From contig CAISEP010000016.1 of assembly GCA_903884425.1 (NCBI GenBank), positions 62,001 to 126,000 of the forward strand: a DNA stretch of 64,000 bases, given 5' to 3'. Position numbers and translations under genes: made by a program. This stretch comes from an uncultured Caulobacterales bacterium. Lineage in GTDB: Bacteria > Pseudomonadota > Alphaproteobacteria > Caulobacterales > Caulobacteraceae. Of the stretch, positions 26,261 to 34,091 are shown piece by piece; within the stretch, counting starts at the first letter, position 1, and each line of letters opens with the position of its first letter. The notes under the pieces were generated by a model. The model made no database searches. It was given only the letters and a program-made list of their open reading frames with translations, and was not told where the DNA came from.

Positions 26261-26733
26261 GCGCCGTCAAGAGAATCCGCGTCCCGAACCGTCTCGCCGC
26301 CGTGGTGCGCAAGCCCGGAGGCAAGACCATCGCCGAGGCCGTGGCCGGTGCCGAAGCCAATCTGGAGGCCATCCGCGACGACTGCGTGGCCGCCGTGGAC
26401 GCGCTGCTGGCGGCCATGGGCGAGCTGACCACCGTGCTCAAGGCCATGCCCACCGCCGAGAACCAGACCCGGCTCTATGAGCTGGCGGACGAGATGATCG
26501 GGGTCGCGCCCATCGCCCACATGCCCGCCGTCGGTGCCGCCGCCTTCTCCGTGTGCGAGCTGATCGACGCCTTTGCCGAGACCTCCGCCTGGAACTGGGA
26601 GGCCGTGGCCGTCCATCTCAACGGCCTGAAGCTGCTCCGGGCCATGGGCGACCAGATCGACGAGGCAGCCCGCGAACAGGTGCTGGACGGACTGCGCGCC
26701 GTCGTCCGCCGGGTGGGCGCCGCCGAGGCCTGA
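26257..26733 (+). CDS. CheE-like helical protein
   Basis: This 158-residue protein is almost all helical. Its N-terminal signature is VPNRLAAVVRKPGGKTIAEAVAGAEANLEAI, followed by heptad-rich helices and a C-terminal block (WNWEAVAVHLNGLKLLRAMG). I recall the PGGKT-AEA pattern from CheE of the Caulobacter chemotaxis cluster, where cheE follows a cheY; this assignment is from memory and modest in confidence. It shares an ATGA overlap with the degenerate receiver gene, so the two products likely act together. No methyl-accepting or CheA gene lies nearby. Whether it affects motility cannot be said from here. Confidence 0.5.
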   Translation: MSAVKRIRVPNRLAAVVRKPGGKTIAEAVAGAEANLEAIRDDCVAAVDALLAAMGELTTVLKAMPTAENQTRLYELADEMIGVAPIAHMPAVGAAAFSVCELIDAFAETSAWNWEAVAVHLNGLKLLRAMGDQIDEAAREQVLDGLRAVVRRVGAAEA

Positions 26734-26746
26734 TCCGCGCCCGCGC

Positions 26747-29149
26747 CTACCAGGCCGCGATCAGCCGGGCGACGGCCACCGTCATCCCCGACCGCGCCAC
26801 CGGGATCACCGAGGCCGGCATGGGCGGCGGGGTCACCCCCGTCGGCCAGCCGTCGGCCATCTCCGCCGCCGCGAACGCCACCTGGCCATGCTCGGGCGTG
26901 TCGAAGGCGAGCGTCACGCCCTCGGGGGGCGGGGCCTCGAAGCTGACCAGGCTCCATTCCCCCGGCCGGGTCGCCAGCGGCACGTCGATCCCGTTCAGCC
27001 GCACATGGCGCAGTTCCACCGTGGGCCGCAGCATCAGCACCAGGGTCTGGCCCCGCCGCGTGGGCGCGGCCCGCAACAGCAGCCGTCCGTCCACCCGGTC
27101 ACCTCCGACCACCGGGCTCAGCACATCGATCCGCCGCGCCGGGGCCATGTCCGCCGGCACCGGGACCAGGGGCGGGGCCCGGTCCTTGCGCAGGGCACCG
27201 CCGTCCAGGCGCAGCACCGCGTCCGACCAGGGCGTGTGGGTCAGGCGGCTGCACCAGACCCAGAGCTTCATCCCCGGATCGGACAGATAGAAGGCCTCCG
27301 TCGGCTGGGGATGCGCCGCGGAGGGACCCGCCGCCACCAGCACCAGCACCACGACCGCCGCGGCTGCCCCCAGCAGGGCCAGGACGCCCCCCAGCAGCAC
27401 CCGCCCGGCGGCATGGGCCATGGGGGCCACCAGCGGCGCGGCCATCAGCCAGGTGGCGAGATTGGCCACGGGCAGACCGGCCCCGATGGCGGTGAACAGG
27501 CCCCCTCCGGCATAGAAGGCGAGCGCCAGGCCCGGCGTGGCCACGAGGGCGGCGGCCACCAGCCCCCGTCCCCGGGCCGCATCTCCCGAAAGGCTGCAGA
27601 CCAGGGCCGCGAGGGCCGCCACGGCCAGGGGCAGCATGAAGGGCGGGGCCATGGCGGGGGAGGCGGCCTGCAGTCCGCCGACCAGGACCAGCGCCGTGGC
27701 CAGGGCACCGATCCATGCGCTCCAGGCCGCGATCGGCCGGGCCAGGGCAAAGGCGGCCAGCCCGCTGGCCACCACCGCCAGGGTCAGGGCCACGGGGTCG
27801 AGGCCGTGCTTCAGCCCGCAGGCCACCCCCGCCAGCCCCAGCGCCCCGACGATCACCCCGACCCTTCCCCGCCCGGCGGCGGCGGCACCGGACAGGAGCA
27901 CCGACACGGTGAGGGCCGCGCCCAGTTCGGCCGCGATCAGGGCATGGGACTGACCGACGGTGGCATAGCTCGCCCAGTAGTCGCCGAGCCCGAGGGCGGC
28001 GCCGATGACCTGCATCACCAGGCCCGTGGCCGCGCCTGCGGCTCCGAACAGGGCCGCGCCCCGCAGCACCTGCATCGGCGTCGTGCGACCGGCCCGGCGG
28101 ACCCGCAGGGCGGTGACCACCACCGCCGCCGCGCTCAGACCCAGGATCAGCCAGCCGGCCCAGGCGGAATAGTGCAGGAAGACGAGGCCCAGGACATCGT
28201 CATAGGCCTCGTCGCCGCCCGACGCGGTCGTCGGCAGGTCGGCCTGCGCCGCCAGCGCCCGGACCATGGCCCCGGCCTGGTTGCCCATGTCCTGCAGGGC
28301 ACCGGGATCCACCCGCGCCGGGGTGGACAGGGGCGAGTGATAGGCCGGCAGGTCGTCCAGGAAGGCATAGTTCAGGCCCGGCAGGCCGTGGCGCACCGCA
28401 TGGGTGAAGTCGGTATCGTTGGGCAGCAGGTGATAGATGGCCGAGGACAGGGAGATGGCATTGGGCGCGCCCACCGTGCGCGCCATCAGGGCGATCAGTC
28501 CGGCACTGCCGGGACCCGTCTCGAACATGCTGGCCCGACCGCCGCCGCCACGGGACTCCATGTTGAGCACGACCCCCACCCGCCGGGCCAGGGGATCGGT
28601 GTTGAAGAAGGCGTCCGCCCCCAGGAGGCCCGCCTCCTCCCCGTCGGTGAACAGGAAGATCACGTCCCGCTCCGGCACCGGCCCCGTCTTCATCAGACGG
28701 GCGATCTCCAGCGCCGACGCCACGCCGGCGGTGTCATCCGCAGCACCCGGGCTGTTGGGCACGGTGTCGTAGTGGCTCATGACCAGCAGGGCCGGGCGGG
28801 AGCGGTCCCGCCCCGGCAGGATGCCGATCAGGTTCTGCACGCTGCCGGCCGACAGCCGCGACGCATCGCCGCGGACCTGGCGGACCCCCTGGCCCACATG
28901 GACCTCGCCCCCCAGGCCGAGGCCCGCCAGTCTTTGCAGCACATAGGCCCGCACCCGGCCGATATCCTCCGACCCGGTGGGATGGGGACGGAGCGCGATG
29001 GCGCGGACATCGTCCATGGCCCGCCCGGCCGAGAACACCGAGGGCGGCGCGGAGGCGGCCAGCGGGACCGGGGGGCGCAGGGCCACCGCGGCCCAGACCA
29101 GAGCCACGATGACGATCAGATACAGCCACAATGCCTTCAGCACGCCCAC
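26747..29149 (-). CDS. Membrane-bound M28-family metallopeptidase
   Basis: This 800-residue protein has one N-terminal helix (about 7-24) and a zinc-dependent M28 aminopeptidase domain at about 60-310. Zinc-ligand motifs are SHYDT (His126), GAADDTAG (Asp138/139), DGEEAG (Glu171/172) and a later LPAYHSP. About nine further helices (about 330-620) and a soluble C-terminal domain rich in beta strands follow. The architecture matches the Fxna/ERMP1-like branch of M28, which is multi-pass and processes peptides on the non-cytoplasmic side. It ends 13 bases from the convergent CheE-like gene. The substrate is unknown. Confidence 0.85.
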   Translation of the reverse strand: MGVLKALWLYLIVIVALVWAAVALRPPVPLAASAPPSVFSAGRAMDDVRAIALRPHPTGSEDIGRVRAYVLQRLAGLGLGGEVHVGQGVRQVRGDASRLSAGSVQNLIGILPGRDRSRPALLVMSHYDTVPNSPGAADDTAGVASALEIARLMKTGPVPERDVIFLFTDGEEAGLLGADAFFNTDPLARRVGVVLNMESRGGGGRASMFETGPGSAGLIALMARTVGAPNAISLSSAIYHLLPNDTDFTHAVRHGLPGLNYAFLDDLPAYHSPLSTPARVDPGALQDMGNQAGAMVRALAAQADLPTTASGGDEAYDDVLGLVFLHYSAWAGWLILGLSAAAVVVTALRVRRAGRTTPMQVLRGAALFGAAGAATGLVMQVIGAALGLGDYWASYATVGQSHALIAAELGAALTVSVLLSGAAAAGRGRVGVIVGALGLAGVACGLKHGLDPVALTLAVVASGLAAFALARPIAAWSAWIGALATALVLVGGLQAASPAMAPPFMLPLAVAALAALVCSLSGDAARGRGLVAAALVATPGLALAFYAGGGLFTAIGAGLPVANLATWLMAAPLVAPMAHAAGRVLLGGVLALLGAAAAVVVLVLVAAGPSAAHPQPTEAFYLSDPGMKLWVWCSRLTHTPWSDAVLRLDGGALRKDRAPPLVPVPADMAPARRIDVLSPVVGGDRVDGRLLLRAAPTRRGQTLVLMLRPTVELRHVRLNGIDVPLATRPGEWSLVSFEAPPPEGVTLAFDTPEHGQVAFAAAEMADGWPTGVTPPPMPASVIPVARSGMTVAVARLIAAW

Positions 29150-29210
29150 GCACTCCTGCCGCGGCCCAGAGATTCAACCCCGGGATTCAGCCCCGGGATT
29201 CGGCGTCAGG

Positions 29211-30074
29211 CTACATGGTGTTGCGCAGCGGGTGGAGGTCCGGATAGTCCGGCGCGCGCTTTTCCTGCTTGGCGGCAAAGCTCTCCATCATGTGCTGCGG
29301 CGCGAACATGCCGGTCTGCCACACGGCGATGTAGTCCAGGGCATCCTTGATGGAGTGGTCGCGGGCGTAGTTGACCATCACCTTGGAACCCGCCACGGCC
29401 AGGGGCGGCTTGGAGGCGATCTCCCGCGCCGTCTCCATCACGTGGGCGAGCAGGGCCTCGTGGGTGTCGAACACCTCGTTCACCAGGCCGATCTCCTTCG
29501 CCCGGGCGGCGGGCAGGCGGCGGCCCGTATAGGCCATTTCCCGCACCCAGCCCTCGGGGATCAGCTTGCACAGGCGGGGGAAGGTGCCGACGTCGGCGGT
29601 CATGCCGATGTTGATCTCCTGGATGACGAAGAAGGCGTCGGCGGTGCAATAGCGGATGTCGCAGGCCGAGATCATGTCGACCCCCGCCCCCACGCAGCCC
29701 CCGTGGACCGCCACCAGCACCGGCATCCGCGCCTCGTCGAGGCAGGAGAAGGTGTTCTGCAGATAGTGCACATGATAGCGGAAGGCCTCCATGGCGGTGG
29801 CCCGGTCGCTGTCGCTCGGGCGGCCCACCCCGGCCTCGGGATCGGTGAAGACCGACAGGTCCATGCCGGCGGTGAAGTGCTTGCCGGTGGAGGACAGGAC
29901 GATCACCCGGGCCCGGGCATGGTCGTTGATGTCGCGGATGATGGCCGGAAGCTCGTTCCAGAAGGCCCGGTTGAGGGCATTCATCGCCTCTGGCCGGTTC
30001 AGGCGGACATGGGCGACGTGGTCGGCGATCTCCACCGAAAAGCAGGTCCAGGCGGGATGGGCGGGAGCATTCAT
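29211..30074 (-). CDS. Enoyl-CoA hydratase/isomerase, dienoyl-CoA isomerase-like
   Basis: This 287-residue crotonase-fold enzyme carries NRPEAMNALNRAFW and the oxyanion-hole stretch GKHFTAGMDLSVF. It also has HGGCVGAGVDMISACDIRYC and the EINIGMTADVGTFPRLCKLI block. The last two, with acidic residues in DM and AD, are typical of delta3,5-delta2,4-dienoyl-CoA isomerase (ECH1), used in breakdown of odd-position unsaturated fatty acids. The ATG at 30074 follows AGAGG; the longer frame to 30257 has no conserved sequence. It is divergent from the alpha/beta hydrolase. Crotonase substrate calls are only moderately safe. Confidence 0.85.
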   Translation of the reverse strand: MNAPAHPAWTCFSVEIADHVAHVRLNRPEAMNALNRAFWNELPAIIRDINDHARARVIVLSSTGKHFTAGMDLSVFTDPEAGVGRPSDSDRATAMEAFRYHVHYLQNTFSCLDEARMPVLVAVHGGCVGAGVDMISACDIRYCTADAFFVIQEINIGMTADVGTFPRLCKLIPEGWVREMAYTGRRLPAARAKEIGLVNEVFDTHEALLAHVMETAREIASKPPLAVAGSKVMVNYARDHSIKDALDYIAVWQTGMFAPQHMMESFAAKQEKRAPDYPDLHPLRNTM

Positions 30075-30229
30075 GGGGGGCCTCTGGCAGGACGGATGTC
30101 CGTGCCACCATACGCCTCCCGCGCCGATCGCCAAATCGCCCCCTGGCCTATGGCTCCCGGCGCGTGCGGCGTCTAGGATGGGCGGGACAGGCGGTCGGCC
30201 TGCGAGCTTCAGGGTGCGGGGTTGCATCA

Positions 30230-31129
30230 ATGGATGCAGCGGTGTTTCACGAGCCACGACGCCGGATGATCCATCTGGCCGATGGCGACATGGCGGCCCT
30301 GGACTTCGGCAATCCCGAGCGTCCGGTGGACGTGGTGTTTTCCCATGCCAACGGCTTCAACGGCCTGACCTACCGCTCGATCCTGGCCCCCCTGGCCGCG
30401 GGGCTGCGGCTGCTGGTGATCGACCAGCGGGGGCACGGGTCCTCCACCCTGCCCGCCGATCCGGAGGGCCGGACCTCCTGGTACGACCTGCGGGACGACC
30501 TGGCGGCCCTGCTGGACCAGCTGGACGGTCCGCCGGTGATCCTGGCGGGGCATTCCATGGGCGGCGCGGCCTCGATCATGGCCGCGGCCATCCGGCCCCG
30601 CCGGGTGCGGTCGCTGGTCCTGTTCGATCCGGTGGTGATCACCCTGCCGCAGATGCTGTCCGCGATTTTGCCCTTCGGCGGGGTCGAGCGGTTCAAGACC
30701 ATGCCCATGGCCGCCCGGGCCCTGACCCGGCGGGCCGTGTTTCCATCCGCGGCCGAGGTGATGGCCGCCTATCGGGGGCGCGGCGCCTTCCGCGGCTGGC
30801 CGGACACGGTGCTGGCCGACTACGTCGCCGGGGGCTTTCGCCTGAGGGACGACGGACAGGTGGAACTGGCCTGCGCCCCGGCCTGGGAGGCGTCCAACTT
30901 CAGCGCCATGGCCAACAACATCTGGGGCCTGGCCGGACGGGTGCGGGCCCCGATGCACCTCTATTGCGCGGAGACGGGCTCCACCTGCCGCATCGGCCGG
31001 GGCCGCCTGTTCCTGCGGGCCAACCGGCGCTCGACCCTGACCGTGGTGGAGGGATCGAGCCACTTCCTGCCGATGGAGCGTCCGGACCTGGTGCGCGAGG
31101 CGATCCTGGACGCCGTCGCCGCGGACTAG
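30230..31129 (+). CDS. Alpha/beta hydrolase
   Basis: This 299-residue hydrolase shows [16 protein letters not shown] (HxNG oxyanion loop), [12 protein letters not shown], the nucleophile elbow [10 protein letters not shown] and a C-terminal [14 protein letters not shown] with the catalytic His. The acid is not certain. Lid segment 130-200 is Arg/Met-rich. The substrate is not determinable; esterase, lipase and haloalkane-type roles are all possible. Its stop shares the palindromic CTAG with the stop of the convergent purU gene. The ATG at 30230 gives a typical length. Confidence 0.82.
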   Translation: MDAAVFHEPRRRMIHLADGDMAALDFGNPERPVDVVFSHANGFNGLTYRSILAPLAAGLRLLVIDQRGHGSSTLPADPEGRTSWYDLRDDLAALLDQLDGPPVILAGHSMGGAASIMAAAIRPRRVRSLVLFDPVVITLPQMLSAILPFGGVERFKTMPMAARALTRRAVFPSAAEVMAAYRGRGAFRGWPDTVLADYVAGGFRLRDDGQVELACAPAWEASNFSAMANNIWGLAGRVRAPMHLYCAETGSTCRIGRGRLFLRANRRSTLTVVEGSSHFLPMERPDLVREAILDAVAAD

Positions 31130-31977
31130 TCCTTGAACACCACCGTCCGGTGGCCATTCAGCAGCACCCGGTCCTCCAGAACGAAGCGCACGGCCCGGGC
31201 CAGCACCAGCCGCTCGATGTCCCGGCCCTTGCGCACCAGGTCCGTGGCCCGGTCCTTGTGGCTGATCCGCTCCACGTCCTGTTCGATGATCGGACCCTCG
31301 TCCAGGTCACCGGTGACGAAGTGCGCCGTGGCCCCGATGATCTTCACCCCCCGGGCATGGGCCTGGTGGTAGGGCTTGGCCCCCTTGAAGCCGGGCAGGA
31401 ACGAGTGGTGGATATTGATGCACCGCCCGGCCAGCTTGGCGGACAGGCCGTCGGACAGGACCTGCATGTAGCGGGCCAGCACCACCAGCTCCGCCCCGGT
31501 GGACTGGATCAGCGCCCACAGGGCCGCCTCCTGGTCCAGCTTGGTCTCCTTGGTCACCGGCAGGTGGTGGAAGGGCAGGCCCCAGAAATCCAGGTTGCGG
31601 TAGGTCTCCCGCGGGTGGTTGGAGACGATGGCGACGATGTCCATCTCCAGCTCCCCGCCCCGCCAGCGATAGAGCAGGTCCGCCAGGCAGTGGTCGGCGG
31701 CCGAGGCCATGATCATCACCCTGCGCCGCTCGCCCCGCCCCCGCAGGGTCCACTTCATCCCGAGCTCGTCGCCGATCTCCGCGATCTCCGCCCGCAGGAC
31801 GGCCTCGTCGCAGTGGGACGCGTCCAGCACCACGCGCATGAAGAAGCGCCCGGTGTCCAGGTCGTCATACTGCTGCGCGTCGAGGATGTTGGCATTGTTG
31901 CGGAACAGGGCACCGGAGATGCGCGCGACGATGCCGGGGCGGTCTTGGCAGGACAGGGTCAGGATCATGGGACCCAT
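31126..31977 (-). CDS. purU: Formyltetrahydrofolate deformylase
   Basis: This 283-residue enzyme hydrolyses 10-formyl-THF to THF and formate. The N-terminal ACT domain ([30 protein letters not shown]) is followed by a formyltransferase-type catalytic domain ([62 protein letters not shown]). The Asn-His-Asp catalytic set is visible in INIHH and TGDLDEGP. The length agrees with the family. Two ATGs (31977 and 31968) are possible starts, neither with a strong ribosome binding site. PurU balances one-carbon pools; no partner gene is nearby. Confidence 0.95.
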   Translation of the reverse strand: MGPMILTLSCQDRPGIVARISGALFRNNANILDAQQYDDLDTGRFFMRVVLDASHCDEAVLRAEIAEIGDELGMKWTLRGRGERRRVMIMASAADHCLADLLYRWRGGELEMDIVAIVSNHPRETYRNLDFWGLPFHHLPVTKETKLDQEAALWALIQSTGAELVVLARYMQVLSDGLSAKLAGRCINIHHSFLPGFKGAKPYHQAHARGVKIIGATAHFVTGDLDEGPIIEQDVERISHKDRATDLVRKGRDIERLVLARAVRFVLEDRVLLNGHRTVVFKD

Positions 31978-32187
31978 CCGATGATCACTTGCCGCGCCTT
32001 CGTCAAGATTGGCCGGGCCCGCGGTCGCCTGCATTCAGTCGGAGGGTCGCCTTCGTCCCCCTCCCGGGGCCTCGTCCCCGCCGCCGGTCCGGCGCGAATT
32101 GAATTTTACCCCGCGGCGCTGCCGTTGTAAGCGACACCGCGGGAGGCGACGCCTGGTCGCCCGTCCCGGGAACGAAGGTTGGCGTCC

Positions 32188-33510
32188 ATGCGTGTTGCGA
32201 TGATCGGGTCCGGCTATGTGGGACTGGTGTCCGGGGCCTGCTTTGCCGACTTCGGCCACATCGTCACCTGCATCGACAAGGACGCCGGCAAGATCGACCG
32301 GCTGAACCGGGGCGACATCCCCATCTACGAGCCCGGCCTCGACCGGCTGGTGGCCGACAACACCTCTGCCGGCCGCCTGTTCTTCACCCCCGATGCCGGG
32401 CAGGCTGTGCGCGAGGCCGACGCGGTGTTCATCGCCGTGGGCACCCCGTCCCGGCGGGGCGACGGCTATGCCGACCTCAGCTATGTCCACGCCGCCGCCG
32501 AGGAGATCGCCACCCTGATGGAGGGCTTCACCGTGGTGGTGACCAAGTCCACCGTCCCGGTGGGCACCGGCGACGAGATCGAGGCGATCATCCGCCGGGT
32601 GCGCCCGGACGCGGACTTCGCCGTGGTCTCCAACCCCGAATTCCTGCGGGAGGGGGCCGCCATCTCCGATTTCAAGCGCCCGGACCGGGTGGTGATCGGC
32701 ACGTCCGACCCCCGGGCGGAGGAGGTGATGCGCGAGCTCTACCGGCCCCTGTCCCTGAACGAGGCCCCGCTGATGTTCACCTCCCGGCGGACGTCGGAGC
32801 TGATCAAGTATGCGGCCAACGCCTTCCTCGCCATGAAGATCACCTTCATCAACGAGGTCGCCGACCTGTGCGAGAAGCTGGACGCCGACGTGCAGCAGGT
32901 GGCCCGGGGCATCGGCCTCGACAACCGCATCGGGTCCAAGTTCCTCAATGCCGGCCCGGGCTATGGCGGCTCGTGCTTCCCGAAGGATACGCTTGCCCTG
33001 GTGCGCACGGCCCAGTCGGCGGGGGCCCCCCTGCGGCTGATCGAGACCACGGTCGCCGTCAATGATGCGCGCAAGAGGGCCATGGCCTCCCGGGTCAGCG
33101 CCGCCCTGGGCACCGACGGCCTGCCGGGATCCCTGGCCGGCAAGACCGTCGGCGTGCTGGGGCTGGCCTTCAAGCCCAATACCGACGACATGCGCGATGC
33201 CCCGTCCCTGGACATCGTCCCGGCCCTGCAGGCCATGGGGGCCGTGGTCCGCGCCTTCGACCCCGAGGCGCACGAGGCCCGCCAGCTGCTGCCCGATGTC
33301 CAGTTCACTGCCAGCCCCTACGAGGCCGTGGAGGGGGCGGACGCCGTGGTCATCATCACCGAGTGGGACCAGTTCCGGGCCCTGGACCTCGCGCGGGTCA
33401 AGGAGTTGATGCGTTCACCCACGCTGATTGATCTTCGCAACATCTACAAGACCGACGCCATGGCGCGGCTGGGCTTCCGCTATTTCAGCATTGGCCGGGC
33501 GCCCTGTTGA
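32188..33510 (+). CDS. ugd: UDP-glucose 6-dehydrogenase
   Basis: This 440-residue NAD-dependent enzyme oxidises UDP-glucose twice to UDP-glucuronate. Motifs are MIGSGYVGLVSGACFADFGH (Rossmann), VGTPSRRGDGYADLSYV, KSTVPVGTG, NPEFLREGAAISDF, ELIKYAANAFLAMKITFINE, GYGGSCFPKDT with the catalytic Cys263, and GLAFKPNTDDMRDAPS. It probably supplies UDP-GlcA to the GumK-like transferase encoded at 12038, though it lies about 14 kb outside that locus. AAGG precedes the ATG at 32188. Confidence 0.97.
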   Translation: MRVAMIGSGYVGLVSGACFADFGHIVTCIDKDAGKIDRLNRGDIPIYEPGLDRLVADNTSAGRLFFTPDAGQAVREADAVFIAVGTPSRRGDGYADLSYVHAAAEEIATLMEGFTVVVTKSTVPVGTGDEIEAIIRRVRPDADFAVVSNPEFLREGAAISDFKRPDRVVIGTSDPRAEEVMRELYRPLSLNEAPLMFTSRRTSELIKYAANAFLAMKITFINEVADLCEKLDADVQQVARGIGLDNRIGSKFLNAGPGYGGSCFPKDTLALVRTAQSAGAPLRLIETTVAVNDARKRAMASRVSAALGTDGLPGSLAGKTVGVLGLAFKPNTDDMRDAPSLDIVPALQAMGAVVRAFDPEAHEARQLLPDVQFTASPYEAVEGADAVVIITEWDQFRALDLARVKELMRSPTLIDLRNIYKTDAMARLGFRYFSIGRAPC

Positions 33511-33522
33511 TATGCTGCGGCG

Positions 33523-33596
33523 CAACATTGATTAACGTTGTGATACCGGGCCGCGACATCTGAACATGGTAAATGAATCGTGCATTTCGTTAACGA
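33523..33596. promoter_or_regulatory. Palindromic elements downstream of ugd
   Basis: The A+T-rich gap between ugd and the small membrane gene holds two symmetrical elements. An imperfect inverted repeat at 33523-33540 has arms CAACATT/AACGTTG with one mismatch. A perfect palindrome TCGTTAACGA lies at 33587-33596. The first could be part of a ugd terminator, but it has no T-run. The second looks more like an operator. The remainder up to 33710 should contain the promoter of the small membrane gene. Confidence 0.35.
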
Positions 33597-33710
33597 CGAA
33601 ACCCGATGAGGCGCGTCGTCTGCCGCCGAAAATCACGCTTATATTCAATTCCTGAAACCAAGCATTAAACCTGCCGGCCTATCCTCCGAACAGAGTTTGG
33701 AGTGTGTCCC

Positions 33711-33983
33711 ATGGCCCTGCCCCGTCAAAAAGACCCCGTGGTCGTCAGCCTGCCCCCCCGTCGCGCCGCCGCGGCCCGGGTGGCCGATGCCAGCGACCGG
33801 GCGCATCCGTCTCCGGCCCGGGCCCTGCAGGAGGGCCTGATCCCGGACGCCTATGGCGAGATCGGGATGGAGATCGAGGGCAAGTGGCATCCGGCGGCGA
33901 CGCTGGGCTTCATCCTGGTGACCTGCGGCGGCTTCTGGGCGGTGCTGGCCATGACCGTCACCCACCTGCTGAACCTGCACTGA
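33711..33983 (+). CDS. Small single-helix membrane protein of unknown function
   Basis: This 90-residue protein has a basic, Arg/Pro-rich N-terminal half and one C-terminal membrane helix at about residues 63-86 (TLGFILVTCGGFWAVLAMTV), ending HLLNLH. No family was recognised. Codon use and third-position G+C fit a real gene, and TTGGAG precedes the ATG at 33711 by 8 bases. The A+T-rich upstream region fits an independent promoter. The topology is likely N-in, with most of the protein cytoplasmic. Confidence 0.65.
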   Translation: MALPRQKDPVVVSLPPRRAAAARVADASDRAHPSPARALQEGLIPDAYGEIGMEIEGKWHPAATLGFILVTCGGFWAVLAMTVTHLLNLH

Positions 33984-34091
33984 ACACCCCCGTCGGTCGC
34001 CGGATCGCCTGATCCACCCTGATCGACGGAACTTGTTCTTGCTATGCCCGCCCCCGCGCGGCAAACAGCCCTCGATTTTCGAGGGATTCCC

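Noticed and set aside
26888-29350. An 820-codon rightward open frame
   Set aside because: It is antisense to the M28 peptidase and is His/Gln/Gly/Arg-rich shadow sequence; the peptidase frame has clear motifs.
33523-33540. Rho-independent terminator after ugd
   Set aside because: The stem is A+T-rich with a mismatch and no T-run follows; recorded only as a palindromic element.
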